Positions 1 through 10,339 of a stretch of 64,000 nt of DNA are shown here, piece by piece. Every line of letters begins with the position of its first letter. Position 1 is the stretch's first letter. Both the position numbers and the translations under genes were made by a program. The notes beneath the pieces were generated by a model. The model had not been told where the DNA came from. It did no database searches and saw only the letters and a program-made list of their open reading frames with translations. This DNA comes from Cacajao melanocephalus (Eukaryota; Chordata; Mammalia; Primates; Pitheciidae), in contig CAUYLG010005252.1 in NCBI GenBank assembly GCA_963573385.1, positions 28,210 through 92,209 of the forward strand, in the 5' to 3' direction.

Positions 1-125
1 TTATCTAAAAAATATAATTAAATGCCACGTGGTAGGATTGCTATAAGGATAAAACATATTAAGCACATGAAGCACCAGGGACATTGCCTAACACATGCTA
101 GGCATTCAATAAATGGTTACTCTTG
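1..125 (+). repeat. MIR/L2-like SINE or LINE 3' end
   Basis: The sequence around 75-120 reads like the end of MIR or L2: a degenerate 'cctggcacatgctaggcattcaataaatg' type tail. It is cut by the window edge and is too diverged to place in a subfamily. Confidence 0.45.
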
Positions 126-1069
126 CTCCATTTTAAAATTATAAAAAGGTAGATGTTACACTTCAATATAGATTTTGTTCTTTAGATAAAAATTAAAACA
201 CATATGGCTCCACAGATCACAGGACCAGAGCTGGGGGTAGAGCAAGGTGCAAACAAATGCAAAAGTTTCCCAGCATACTTTTTGATGGTGGGATTATTTT
301 TGATTTGGGAAACTAAAGGCTAATCCTGTCACTTAAAATATAACGTGAAAGCCCTTTCCTATTTTGATCACTGTCTTAAGGAGCTGCACAGAACTGTTCC
401 CTCTACCGCCAAACCTGCAGCACTTTTGCTATGAAAAATAAGTAAGTTTATTTTCCAAGCCCAAAGTTTACTTTTGAAGCAAAGTTTTATTTTCCATCCT
501 GTCCTCCTGTACTGGGAAGTTGTGTTTAGGTCTGGGGAATTCATGTTCAAAAGTGAGGAGACATTGGTTTGCCCAGGTGGTGTCCTTCCTGCCCTCAATG
601 GCCCTATTTTCAGATATTCAGACCATCAAAGGACTTCCAGCCAGCATGGCTTTGGACTTGAGTTCGAAGGCAAGCAGCCATGTGTGGTGGCAGTGAGGGG
701 ACAGCAGCATGGCAGATGGACGGCTGCCGGGCATCCAGAACCCCACATCCCCACGTCCTCACCCTCAGCTTGGAAACAGCAGCAGTGCACATGGCTCCGC
801 TGTCCTCAGAGCCTATTGGCAACAGGGTCCTAGACTCTCTGGAGGGCAAAACACCAGGCCCACCTCGTCCAATGGCTCACTTCCTCATTGATTATTCTGG
901 TATCAGGCAGACCACCTCAGACTCTCATTTCTCTGTGTTTTACATTTTCACCTTTAAAATACTGAGTAATGTCAGCCCTCCAATAATACCTCCAAAGTTA
1001 TCTGAAATGCTGTGCATGTTACTTCATGGCGTCGCTTTTCCAAACTCTGGTGTCCTGCTCTCTGATGGG

Positions 1070-1290
1070 AAGAATAACAATAGCTGACATTTGAAAAGTG
1101 ATATACGCTCATTCCCCCATTTCATCCTCACAGCTGCCCTACGAAGTGAATTGGCTAAGGATTATTACCTCTATTTTACAGATTTTAAAAAGGGGACTTC
1201 ATTCCTTCTGAACTCTCAGAGAAAGAGATCAAGTCAAAGAATGTAACCCAAGACCCAAGTCATTTCTCCAGCCTACAGCTTTATTTACGC
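1070..1290 (-). repeat. MIR SINE fragment
   Basis: Reverse-oriented MIR: 'aataacaatagctgacattt' at the left, 'tcatcctcacagctgccctacga' in the middle and an 'attttacagat' core at 1173-1186. It is heavily diverged, as expected of an ancient tRNA-derived SINE. Confidence 0.5.
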
Positions 1291-2495
1291 TTTAGCTATT
1301 TACTTTGTTACTTTTGCTAATGTCTTTGAAAGGTTTTAGCCCAACATAGATTATTTTGGAAGAAAAAAAGTAATATAAATGACTGAACATGACACAATGG
1401 TTATAAAGTAAATAGAGCTTAATTCAGTAATCAAGTCAACATTTCTGCCCACAGGCAATATGGAGAAGAACATTCATTTACTGTCTCGATTTTGGCTTGG
1501 TTCTCTAAAGGAGAGGAGACAAGATTATTTTATTTTCCTTTTAGCTAGGTTCAAGCGGGCAACACCAAGCGTAGCCGAGTGTATTAAAAGAAACCCCTGT
1601 TGGCAAATTGGCAGCTGGAATATTTCATGAAATTATCACAACACTGTGTTCTGAAATGGTGGCTTCCTCCAGGGAACTCAAAGGCCACATCTCTAAGCAT
1701 GAGCCTGGCGCATGCCTCCGTCTTTAAGCTACACGGAGTCAGCCTCAGAGCCCTTCCAGTTTCTCAGAGACGACTTGAAAGAATATCAAACAAGTCAGCG
1801 AATGAACACTTCAAGGAAGATGGGAATGTCAGAGGCAGGTCCTAGTGATTCTCTTCCATGGGCTGAATCTACCACCACTGCTGGGAATGTCTGCTGGGAA
1901 TGTCTCCTGGGAGTAGGCCAGGGGTCCCAGGAGACCAACCCTGACATGGGAGCAGAAAGACGCCCTTGTTTGCCCAGCTCAGGTGGAGTCTGTGGTAGCC
2001 CGTCTCATGGTCTCTACCCTGGAGCTGACCTGCATGTCCATACTCTGGCTACTGGTAATGCCAGCTGGTTCGTGAAGAATCCTAGCAGCTTACCAGGGAA
2101 GTCCCACAGCACAGCCTGGCTTCCCATCCCCATCCCACTCTCCCAAAGGGGCCGAAACAAGCCTAGATTGGGGCCGAGAGGAAGTGAGCAAATACAAAAG
2201 GCTTAGAGGCAGATCTGTTTGCAGACAAAATCGTGATCTGAATTTTGCAGGAGTTTCTTGTGGACATGTATGAACTTCTTGTAGTCTAAGAAATTATTTT
2301 TAAACCTTCCCAGTGATAGATTTCCCCCACCCCACCCTTCCAACTCTGTTCCTAAATCTAACATCGCAGAAATTATTTTAAGGCAGTACAAAGGTGGAGG
2401 CAGAAGGAGGAAGAATAGAGAGGTTGAGAGATCTACCAAGCAAAATTTAGCCAGAAGCACTAACAATGCTTTCTCAGGGAGCCAGCACCAAGTGC

Positions 2496-2529
2496 CTTTA
2501 TCCTCCTGTGTAAAGGCAGGAGGATAAAG
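2496..2529. other. Perfect 13-bp inverted repeat (hairpin)
   Basis: ctttatcctcctg at 2496-2508 is exactly complementary to caggaggataaag at 2517-2529, with an 8-nt loop. No known repeat or RNA family was recognised. It lies in CACNA1C intron 1. Confidence 0.75.
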
Positions 2530-2559
2530 AGAATGAAGACCTTGTATTTAGTTACCTCC

Positions 2560-2640
2560 CTGCCTCAGTGACTCTTTAGGGGCCTCTGTTTTCTCAATTG
2601 GAAATGAGGTTTGTCTCTAAGGTTCCTTTACCCATAAAAT
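2560..2640 (+). repeat. MIR SINE fragment (weak)
   Basis: Contains a degenerate MIR core of the type 'cctcagtttcctcatctgtaaaatgagg' around 2581-2612. Short and diverged. Confidence 0.35.
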
Positions 2641-4263
2641 GTCCTGATCCTAGGAAGTAAATTCCCAAAAAGACATTCCATTTATTCTACGTTTGAGAAA
2701 CCCTTTAAAGAACAAAAGCCTAGCCCTTGCCCCCTACACACACAGAGTAGAGCACAAGAAGCTCATTTTAAAGTGAATGTGTTACGGAGAGAACTGTTTT
2801 GTGGTGCTTTGGGGAGGGGAGAGACTGAGAGGCTTGGGTTTCTTGCCGGTTAACCCCTGCTTTCCTCACCCTCTGCTTAAGCCAGATGAACACTTCCGGG
2901 GAGGAAGGGTCTATTTTCGACTTCTGTTTGACTCCTGAGCTCCAGGCCCAAACTTCTCTCCTACAGTCCCTCCAGTCCCTACTTAAATTTAGTTCCGCTC
3001 CACAAAGAGCAACTGGCTACCCCGATGACCTGGCTCCTCAAGCCCTCCCAGACACCCTAGTGGGGTGGGTCTCCTCTGGCTTCCCCTCATCTTCTGCACC
3101 TCAGCTCTGGGAATCTCCAGCCATCTCACAGCTCTGCTTTTCTGTGGGGTCATCCTGGGCTCCCGGTCTCCCAGTTGGGGTCCTGCCCACACAGTACACA
3201 CACCTAGCACCGAAGCAAGGTTCTCCAGGGACCCGCAGGTCCTGCCTGAATTCGGCAGGGGAAAGGAGGCAGTAGAGAATGGGTCCACTTCCCTTCCTGC
3301 CATGCTAAACAGCTGCCTCAGGTGTTCCTCAACTATAGAAGCCAAGAAGCTCTGCCCACATGCTCCAGGCATACATCTACATGGGCTCAGGAAAGCCTGG
3401 TCTTGAGCAAATGAGCACCCCATCTGGGAATTAAAACACAGAAAAGAGCTCCTCTGGAGCACCCAGGTACAGGTTCAAATGATGGCATTCATTATTTCAG
3501 CCTTCCATTTTGCTTTTTCTGCAGTGGGTTCAGTTAAGTCTACAAGGCCGGCTTTGAAACGGCACCGAAAAACATTCCATTCCATTTTCCCCAAGGGATC
3601 CTGTCACTTTTACTTGTTTTACATGGTACCTAACCTTGAGGTCCATGTAAACAGGTGTTTACTAAATTATTTTAACAATGAAGGGCACAGCTCAGAGTGT
3701 TATTTCATTATCAGAATGTTTAGCACTTATGTTGCTAAATATTTAGCACCTGATATTTTGCAAAACAATTCCCCCTGCCTTTTTTTTTAACAATCTCCTG
3801 TTCTCCTCCACAGTGCCCAGCATTAACCTAGGCAACTGTGAGGATGGAATCTAGAAACAGACTGAATCAGTGTGAATACTTTGTTAATTAGGCCTGTTAA
3901 GTCTCCGGGTGTTTCCCAGTCTATCAGGTTTCCGCAGTCCACACTAGAATATAAAATTGTCTGCTGAATTTGAATGCTGAGCACCAATTTCAGGGTCCCG
4001 GCAAGGAAGGGGTGAGATGACGCCGGCTGACCTGTACCTCCTACAGAACAAACAGCTGCTGTATCAGGCGAGAGGAATTACTGTAAAAGGAAGAAAGTGC
4101 TGCCAGCCACTCACCCCTTCTTAACACAGTGCCAAGGGCTCCTCAGAGCTCATGGAACTTGCCACACAACTAAGAAAACCAAGTGAAGAAAGCAATAGAA
4201 AATCAAATGCCAGGCCCTGGAAAACATCGCTGGAAATTAGAACAAATCTCACTGACTGCCTAA

Positions 4264-4310
4264 CCTGGGTCTCCTGAGCTTTTCTGCCATTACCCAGCGG
4301 GAGACCCAGG
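4264..4310. other. Perfect 11-bp inverted repeat
   Basis: cctgggtctcc at 4264-4274 pairs exactly with ggagacccagg at 4300-4310 across a 25-nt loop. It could form a hairpin in intron 1 RNA or be a paired protein-binding site. No family recognised. Confidence 0.6.
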
Positions 4311-4673
4311 CAGACTCATAAACGGAAATCAGCTGTGAAGTGCATCCAGTCGTTTTTGTGTTCTTCTCCCTATTAAAGTTAGGAAAATGTCTTCCTGCCT
4401 TTGAGCTGACAAGCTTTGTGATGGCACAGGTTCGCATTCCCAGATCCCATGCTTCAGGTCACCCCATGCTCCACTGGGCTTGGGCACCACTGAGCCCTCT
4501 GGTTACTAAACCATCTGTGAAAAATCAGGGAGAAAATTAACATACGGTCATACCAAGTTCAGCAAATCACCCAAAAGGCTCCCTCCAGGCTCAGTGGGAT
4601 GCTGTCTGTGCTGGAGGTAAACAGACGTCTGTGGGAAGAGCCTGCAATGGCCAGGGTGGTCTCCAAAGGGGTT

Positions 4674-4695
4674 TTCAGCACCACAGGGTGGACAG
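4674..4695 (+). promoter_or_regulatory. Candidate non-canonical REST (RE1) site
   Basis: The left half-site TTCAGCACC (4674-4682) is perfect. A right half core GGACAG follows at 4690-4695 after 7 nt instead of the canonical 2. Extended-spacing RE1 sites with about 5-8 extra bases are known for REST. The rest of the right half (GCGCC) is missing, so this is weak. CACNA1C is active in neurons and heart, where REST control is plausible. Confidence 0.3.
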
Positions 4696-4902
4696 GTTAC
4701 TGTGGGACCTGGGTCCCTCAGCGATGCCACGAGGGCCTCTGATGTATGCGGTGGCACGGAGACACACTGGTCTTTTGGGTTACCTGTGCCGGGGCAGGTG
4801 TGGGATGATGACAACCCCAATAGGTCACAAGCTCCAAACTCCCCTTACACCTTTCATCATCCACTGGCCCCCGAAGCCCCTTTCCTGACTCCTAAGCCCT
4901 GT

Positions 4903-4917
4903 GGCGCCACCTACTGG
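4903..4917 (-). promoter_or_regulatory. CTCF consensus motif
   Basis: On the minus strand this reads CCAGTAGGTGGCGCC, which fits every strongly constrained position of the CTCF core motif as I know it. It lies about 3.7 kb inside CACNA1C intron 1. Its orientation is opposite to the motif at 26807-26821. Occupancy cannot be judged from sequence. Confidence 0.7.
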
Positions 4918-4959
4918 AAGAGGCAGAAGCCACATCCACTGCAGGTCTGGCCAGGTCGC

Positions 4960-5060
4960 ATTCATTCATTCATTCATACAGGCATTTATCTGTTCAGCCT
5001 TGCATCAAGGCCCTGGACTGAGCAGCGGCCTGTACTAGGAAGCAGAGATCCAAAGATTAG
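4960..5060 (+). repeat. (ATTC)n patch with old repeat-like flank
   Basis: A short cattcattcattcattcat run at about 4959-4977 is followed by sequence resembling the ancient 'ggcatttatt...ggcactggg...gcagagat' consensus found next to MIR/L2-type elements. Family not assigned. Confidence 0.35.
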
Positions 5061-5401
5061 CAGGGCCTTGGAATCTCTATTCAGTATGCTCCTTGGATCC
5101 CTTTGGTAGGTCTTACGGAAGAATCCAACTCAAGCAGTTTTAGTGGAAGAAAAAATTGAAGAGTCCTGTCATCGCCAAGACTAAGAAATGGTCCCGGTGG
5201 GCTAATGGCTCATCATTTCATTTGCAAAACACTGTGCCTGTAGCATCTACCTGTTCAGAGCAAGTCTCCCTTTACTACGAGGAAGAAATGTTCAAACAGT
5301 CTTAGGCGACTGCATTATCAATACGCTTCTCTCAACATACCAGGTCCCTGAGGGGCATTAGCCTCTTGTGTAATCTATTTAAAACAGCTTCTCCTTATTC
5401 C

Positions 5402-5422
5402 ATGTGTGTGTACACACACACA
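5402..5422. repeat. Short (TG)n/(CA)n palindromic microsatellite
   Basis: tgtgtgtgta joined to cacacacacac, a TG run meeting a CA run. It is self-complementary. Confidence 0.7.
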
Positions 5423-6056
5423 CTTAAGTACTGTTAGCGTGTATTCTATGGAAATAATGAAAATTGACTCTTTTTAATATATTCTATTATGTCACATTCT
5501 AACACACTGAAAAGTACCTGAGCAATGGTAGGAATGATATGCTGAACTCCAAAAGCCCCTTTTCTCCGGTATTCTCCATGCAGGATCAAGAAAAAGCAAA
5601 GCTAACGCCATGGCTTTCTTTAACCTGCTCAAGCTGATGTGCGAGCAACATTATTCTCCGACCATGTGTAAAGAAAGTTAACTGTGATCATTATTATTAT
5701 TACCTTATTACAGTGATTCTTATTCTGCTGTATCGCTAAGTAGTTAAAAGAAAAGCACAATGTGTCTTGCACTCCCAGAACACATGTTTCTCCCCTCTGC
5801 CTTGTCTCTAGCAGATAAGGGACATTCTGGTGTTTTATTTGTTCAACAGTTGACTATTAAGATACTCATTTGCTAGCTGGAGCCTGCATGGAAAATCAGC
5901 CCAGAAAAGTGGGAGGCTGGCACAGAACTAGACCAGACAGGGCATCAGAGGCAAGGGAAGGCCCCCTGCCTGAAACCCAGGGTCAGAAGCCAGTACTTCC
6001 ATGAACTTCCAGGATGTTCTGAGGCACTGACTTCCAGTCCCCAGTTCAACCCTCAA

Positions 6057-6087
6057 AACACACACACACACAAACACACGCACACAC
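6057..6087 (+). repeat. (CA)n microsatellite, imperfect
   Basis: CA repeats with single-base interruptions. Confidence 0.75.
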
Positions 6088-8617
6088 CCCACAGAAAAGG
6101 TGAGGGAACAGGGACTGGTGCATTCCGTGTCTTGGGACATGTCGGGAAGAGAGGAATGCACAGCCCCAGCCACTGGCAACTTTTTTGGTTCTCAACTCTT
6201 TGGTTCGTCACCATTACTGATCTTCTGAGGCAATCCTAGACTCCTCTTCTGTCTCCTGAAACTCTAACCCGTATAATGGCTCACCCACCCCCTTTAGTGA
6301 TTAGCCACAGCAACCTCTTCTTTGTCCATATTCATGCTCTTCTAGGTCTGCCCTTCCTGCCTCCACCACCCTCCTCCTCTCTCCTCCCCCAAAAACCCAG
6401 GCAATGCCAACCAACTAAAGAAGAGAGGAGGGAGAACGGAGGGGGACAGGGATCTTGGTGCTCTTCCACCTGGGAGCCACATCTAGAAATGGAGGCAAAA
6501 CTGCTCCTGTGAATTATATAATCACTGCAGCTTCAAGGGAGAGAACTGGAATTCAGGTTGCCATAGTGTTTGTTGGCATGTTGCTGGAAAGGTAGAGCTC
6601 CTGGCCACTGGCTCCCTTGCCCCCTTCCCCTCTACCTTTCTCAGGAACCTCTCCGGGGTTGGCGCTCCTACTTTTAATGTCTGCTCCCAGCACACAGCGG
6701 GGGGAGGGGGGGAGAATTATGAGACGCAAAGGCGCAAAAAAAAAGAGTAAGGAAATGGGCTTAGAAGGGGTTTATCCCAAGCTAAAAGGAGACCTTGTAA
6801 ACTATTTAAGATCATCATCTATGAATAATCGTTATTATTACCATAGTATATTGCCACTGACAGTGACACTTAGGGCAATACTACAGAGCTCTCCTCTTCA
6901 ATGCTGCTTAGACTGAGGAGGTGGGTAAAGCACGCAGTCTTAGAACCTGGAGGGGAGTCATCCAACCCCACTCTTCAAAAATACCGCTCTCTTTTGTGTC
7001 TCCCCCCACTCCCTCCTAATCCATCCACTACCCCATCAGCTACAGAAGGGACAGAGGATCAGGTGAGGGATGGGGACACCAGTAAAGAAATCCAAACATG
7101 GACGTTGCCATTGTGACCCCAAAGCCCTGGCTCACCCTAGAACCCATGACCCTTGACAAGATTCTTTCTTTCAAAGGAGGCCAAAATCCCCATGCTGCCG
7201 CCCATGCTGGAAAGCAGAGAAGATTAGCCCCGAAATCAGTTTCAGGATAGATGGAGACCAGGCAGGCTGGCTGGCAGCTTCTGGCTCTAAAGAGTGAAGG
7301 CCCTGTCCACAAAAGGTGGAGCTGGGGGCAAACAGAGGGAAAAGGCTGGACAAAGAGACCTGGAAACAACTCCTTCCACCAGGCTGGTCTTCAGAAGATC
7401 ACTTGGAAGAACCCAGGGAAGGAACAGAGACCAGCAGTGACAGACAGGCTTTCAGGGGAAGAGAAGAGGAAGAGTGCAAACAGAGAGGCTCTGGGAATTG
7501 GGAGAGAAGAGGGAGAGACTACACCCAAAGAGAGACAGCAGTGGCGAGAAGAAAAAGCTGTCATGACTGGAGGTTGGCAGACACCCGCCACCCTCCAAAA
7601 AAAAAACATTAAATGCTGAGCAACGTCAAAGAAAATAACTTGTTAATATGGGGGGAGAGCGATGAGGGAGAAAGTTTTCAGGAAGTGGGGAGTTACCTGA
7701 CTGCCTTTCACCATCACAGGGGGAGCTGGTGACACTTGCGGCCAAGGATGGAGATGCTCAGAAAACACTGGGCAATAGTATGGAGCCGCGTGAGCCAGGC
7801 ACACCCTTTCATGATCTCCTTCAAACACGAAACAGCAAAGCCCACACACCGCCCGGCTCCTCGCCGCTTCCATCCTCAGGTGCTAGCCCACATGTGGGTG
7901 CGAATGAGCACACACGCGGCGTGGGCGCGCTCAGGGTCAACGGCAGTGGAGAAGTGGGTGGGTGTAGGTGAGCCGCGGAGGAGGGAGGGAGAGAGGAAGA
8001 GGGGGACCGACAGAGGGGGAGCGAGAGGGGCGCGCTGGGGCTCACATCTGCACTGCCGCCCCCACCCGCCACCTGGAGCGCGCCGCCCAGGGCAGAGGCG
8101 CCTGGACGTGAGTGGACGCCCAGCAGCGCTAGGGCGCCCGGAGGCAGCCGGGGGCGCGGGGCTCTGCCGGCGAGGGGTGCGCGCGCGCGCTCTCAGCCGC
8201 GCCCCTAGCCGGGCAAGGGACCCCGGGCCGCTGGGCTCCGCGGCGCCGGCGCCCCCTGCCCCCCGCACGGCTGGCCGAGCAGTCGGGCTCTCTAGGCGAA
8301 CGCGAGAAAGCGAGGCGGCGGCAGCCACTTGGGGAACTTTTCCCCCCTCGCCTGGAATTTCATAGGAAACACATGCTCTGGAAAAGCCGGGGCCCGGAGG
8401 GGGAGGGGCGGGAATTTTCCGCTCCGTCTCGCGCGGCGGTTCGGGCCCCGGTCCCGCTGGGCTCCCAGGCGCTCTGGCGAGGCGGAGTAGCCCCTCGTGG
8501 ACGCGTCCCCGGGCCACTCCGCAGGGACCGGCCCTGGGGCCGCGGGGAGCGCGGGGAAAGCAGGAACCCGGTGGAGAAGGCGGGGAGCCCCGGCGAGGCG
8601 GCGGGGTCCAGCCTTAC

Positions 8618-8666
8618 CTTGGTGGTTTTCCTCTGGAATGTACATCCTCGTATTCTCATTGACCAT
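8618..8666 (-). CDS. CACNA1C: CACNA1C exon 1b: Cav1.2 N-terminus, first coding exon
   Basis: Reading down the minus strand from ATG at 8666-8664 gives MVNENTRMYIPEENHQ, the short alternative N-terminus of the pore-forming alpha-1C subunit of the L-type calcium channel Cav1.2. This is the widely used exon 1b form, as opposed to the longer exon 1a N-terminus. Sixteen full codons plus one G (8618) lie before a consensus donor, G|GTAAGG (GT at 8617-8616), so the exon ends in phase 1. This agrees with exon 2 completing a glycine codon. An in-frame TAG 18 nt upstream of the ATG fixes the start. The initiation context is moderate (T at -3, G at +4). The protein carries calcium current in heart, smooth muscle and neurons; transmembrane domains lie in exons outside the window. 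Only this fragment of a more than 2000-residue protein is present. Confidence 0.97.
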
Positions 8667-8826
8667 GGACCAAAAATGGTTCTAAAAGGAGGAGCAGCCA
8701 CGAAAAGGAAGAAATGTGAAAACACCCCCCAGCGGGTCTGGATTAATCCCTCCTCCAAGGCCGGCGGCTTTCGTGCAAGATTCGAGGAAGCCGTGGTCTG
8801 CAGTGTTTCTTCTTCCCTGCCGACGA

Positions 8827-8907
8827 TTACCTGATTCCCATTATGGCATCAAACCCCAAAAACTGCTCCTTTCCACTACTGCCTCCTCGAGTGAAACTGT
8901 AATGCAT
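8827..8907 (-). other. Upstream ORF in putative CACNA1C leader (26 codons)
   Basis: ATG at 8907-8905 opens 26 codons and ends at TAA 8829-8827, out of frame with and 160 nt before the main ATG. Two tiny frames lie nearby: ATG-CCA-TAA at 8849-8841 and ATG-TAC-TGA at 8918-8910. They matter only if transcription starts above 8918, which I infer from the position of the AT-rich element but cannot prove. The peptides have no recognised homology. Confidence 0.45.
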
Positions 8908-8984
8908 CCTCAGTACATCCGGGCCCCTTCCAAGAATTGAGCACCGCACCTCTGGCGGCTACACCATTTGAAAAAATAAATCGG

Positions 8985-9014
8985 GAGAGGCAGGGCGAGG
9001 AGAGGCAGGGCGAG
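8985..9014 (-). repeat. Perfect 15-bp tandem repeat x2 in CACNA1C promoter
   Basis: gagaggcagggcgag occurs at 8985-8999 and again at 9000-9014. A decayed third partial copy (aagaggcgg) follows. It sits just upstream of the inferred start site. Confidence 0.85.
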
Positions 9015-9515
9015 AAGAGGCGGAAAGGAGGGGCTGGGGGCGCGCGGGGCCCGCCTGGGCCGGCAGGGGCCGAGGCGCCTCTGCCCACTCCCGGCGAGTC
9101 CTCCCGAGGCCCCTGCCCGGCTCTCTGCTGTCAAAGGCAGCCGGCAACTCCTGGGCGCGGAGGCAGGAAGAGCCGCCGCCGCCGCCGCTCCGGGCCCGCC
9201 GCGCCGCGCCGAGCGCCGCTCTGGCAGGAGCTGTTTCTGCAGAGGCAGCGAGAGGGAGACACCGGGCGCGCGAGAGCGCCGCGCTCACTCCCCCCAGCCC
9301 AGCCCCGCCGCGCCCGCGCCCGCCCCTGCCCGCGCCGCCCGCCCGCCCGCCCGGCGCGCCGGAGGCAGACGCGCTGAACGCTTCCAGATGTGGCGGCGGC
9401 GGCGCGCAGGGAGCCGGGCGCACAGCGCTGGGCGCACGGCGGCGGACTGGAGCCCGAAGTTGGGCCCCCTTTCGGAGCCCGCGGCAGCGCCGCCCGAGCG
9501 AGCCCTCGGCCCGCA

Positions 9516-9523
9516 TGACGTCA
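9516..9523. promoter_or_regulatory. Consensus CRE palindrome TGACGTCA
   Basis: A full 8-bp cAMP response element in CpG-rich context, 850 bp upstream of the CACNA1C start codon. CREB/ATF family proteins bind this palindrome. Full sites inside CpG islands are often functional, but binding is inferred. Confidence 0.7.
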
Positions 9524-9922
9524 AGGGGAGCGGGCCCTGGCCGCCGGCGAGCGAGGGGCGTCGTGAGGAGCCCCCAGGGAGTCCGGAACGCGCGGGGGAC
9601 CGGGGCGCCCGCAGCGGTGGCCGCGGTGGCCGCGGCGCGGACACACCCCCCTCCCGCCCTGCCGGCGGCGTCGCGCCCTCCGCGCCGGCCTGCAGCCCCC
9701 CGCCCGCGTTCTCCTCTCCTCCGCTGCGGCGGCGCGTCCCTGCTGGGCTGGCCACGCCGGGAAGGCCTCTGTGAGCGGAATTCCAAGGAGGAGGAATACA
9801 ATTTGTTCAACTACCAGAATCTCGTTTCGGATCGGGCCACTGAACAAAACGGCAAAATGAGCCGTGATTCCGTGATTCTGTTTGATCAATTATAATCAGA
9901 GCGGCTGTAGATGTGACAGATA

Positions 9923-9960
9923 GGGGAGGGAATGGGAAGCGGGAGGGGAAGCGGGAGGGG
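9923..9960 (+). other. G-rich tandem tract, potential G-quadruplex
   Basis: At least six runs of three or four G separated by 1-4 nt (gggg a ggg aat ggg aagc ggg a gggg aagc ggg a gggg). It includes a 12-bp unit (ggggaagcggga) repeated in tandem. On the CACNA1C sense strand this tract is C-rich. Confidence 0.65.
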
Positions 9961-10339
9961 CAGCGAGGCGGAGCCTGGTAGGCGAGGCAGCGGTGCCCAG
10001 ATGTCTGAACAGATTCCCAGACCCAGGTTTGCTAATTCCTTGGAGGCAGCCGAGCACGTGTTCTACTAGGATATCCTTACCTACTTCTCTTAATTATTTC
10101 TGCAACTCCAGCAGGAATCTATCCAGCACCTCTCCTTCCTTCCTGGAGAAGCAAACACTTCCCTCCATCACTCCCTGCAGCCACAGCAAGTTCCATGGCA
10201 CCCCCTGCAGGACCGGCCTCCCCTCCAGTGTCGCTTCGCGATCCCTTTCAGGGGGGCCTACAACTCCCTCTTGGGGAAAATCCCTACCTGCCTGCCGTGA
10301 GACCTCCTTGTCTCCACAGACATTCCCGTTCCCTGGGTG

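Larger units (their letters stand above)
1..8617 (-). other. CACNA1C: CACNA1C intron 1, 5' part
   Basis: On the minus strand everything below the exon 1b donor (GT at 8617-8616) is intron; exon 2 is not in the window. Apart from the repeats and motifs listed separately I see no exon-like coding block. The translated stretches here lack homology I recognise and none is bounded by convincing splice sites. The part nearest the exon (about 7880-8617) is very GC-rich and belongs to the promoter CpG island. The stretches 130-1060, 1300-2550, 2650-4890 and 5070-7880 look mostly unique, with a few purine-rich or CA-rich patches. Confidence 0.85.
7880..9800 (-). promoter_or_regulatory. CACNA1C: CACNA1C exon 1b CpG-island promoter
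   Basis: About 1.9 kb of very GC-rich, CpG-dense DNA surrounds the first coding exon. It contains GCC/CGG runs (about 9172-9215, 9390-9410), several GGGCGG-type Sp1 boxes, a perfect CRE palindrome at 9516-9523 and a 15-bp direct repeat at 8985-9014. On the minus strand an AT-rich block at about 8967-8983 (ATTTATTTTTTC) is the only TATA-like element. A start site roughly 25-35 bp below it, near 8935-8950, would give a leader of about 270-280 nt. That start site is my inference; dispersed initiation is equally likely for a CpG island. Long open frames here on both strands reflect high GC, not genes. Confidence 0.85.

Noticed and set aside
7736..8517. Opposed frames of 209 and 213 codons
   Set aside because: Mirror-image open frames on both strands of CpG-rich DNA; biased composition and no recognised domain.
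8292..8617. Continuation of the CACNA1C frame for about 108 more codons
   Set aside because: The frame runs past a consensus donor (G|GTAAGG) exactly where the known exon 1b ends; the rest is GC-rich intron without homology to Cav1.2.
8360..8758. Minus-strand frame that looks like a long uORF overlapping the CACNA1C start
   Set aside because: Its first codon is TTG (8758-8756), not ATG, and it also runs through the splice donor.
8959..9810. 283-codon minus-strand frame in the CpG island
   Set aside because: It begins with TTG, is low-complexity Arg/Ala/Gly/Pro caused by GC-rich DNA, and lies mostly upstream of the inferred start site.
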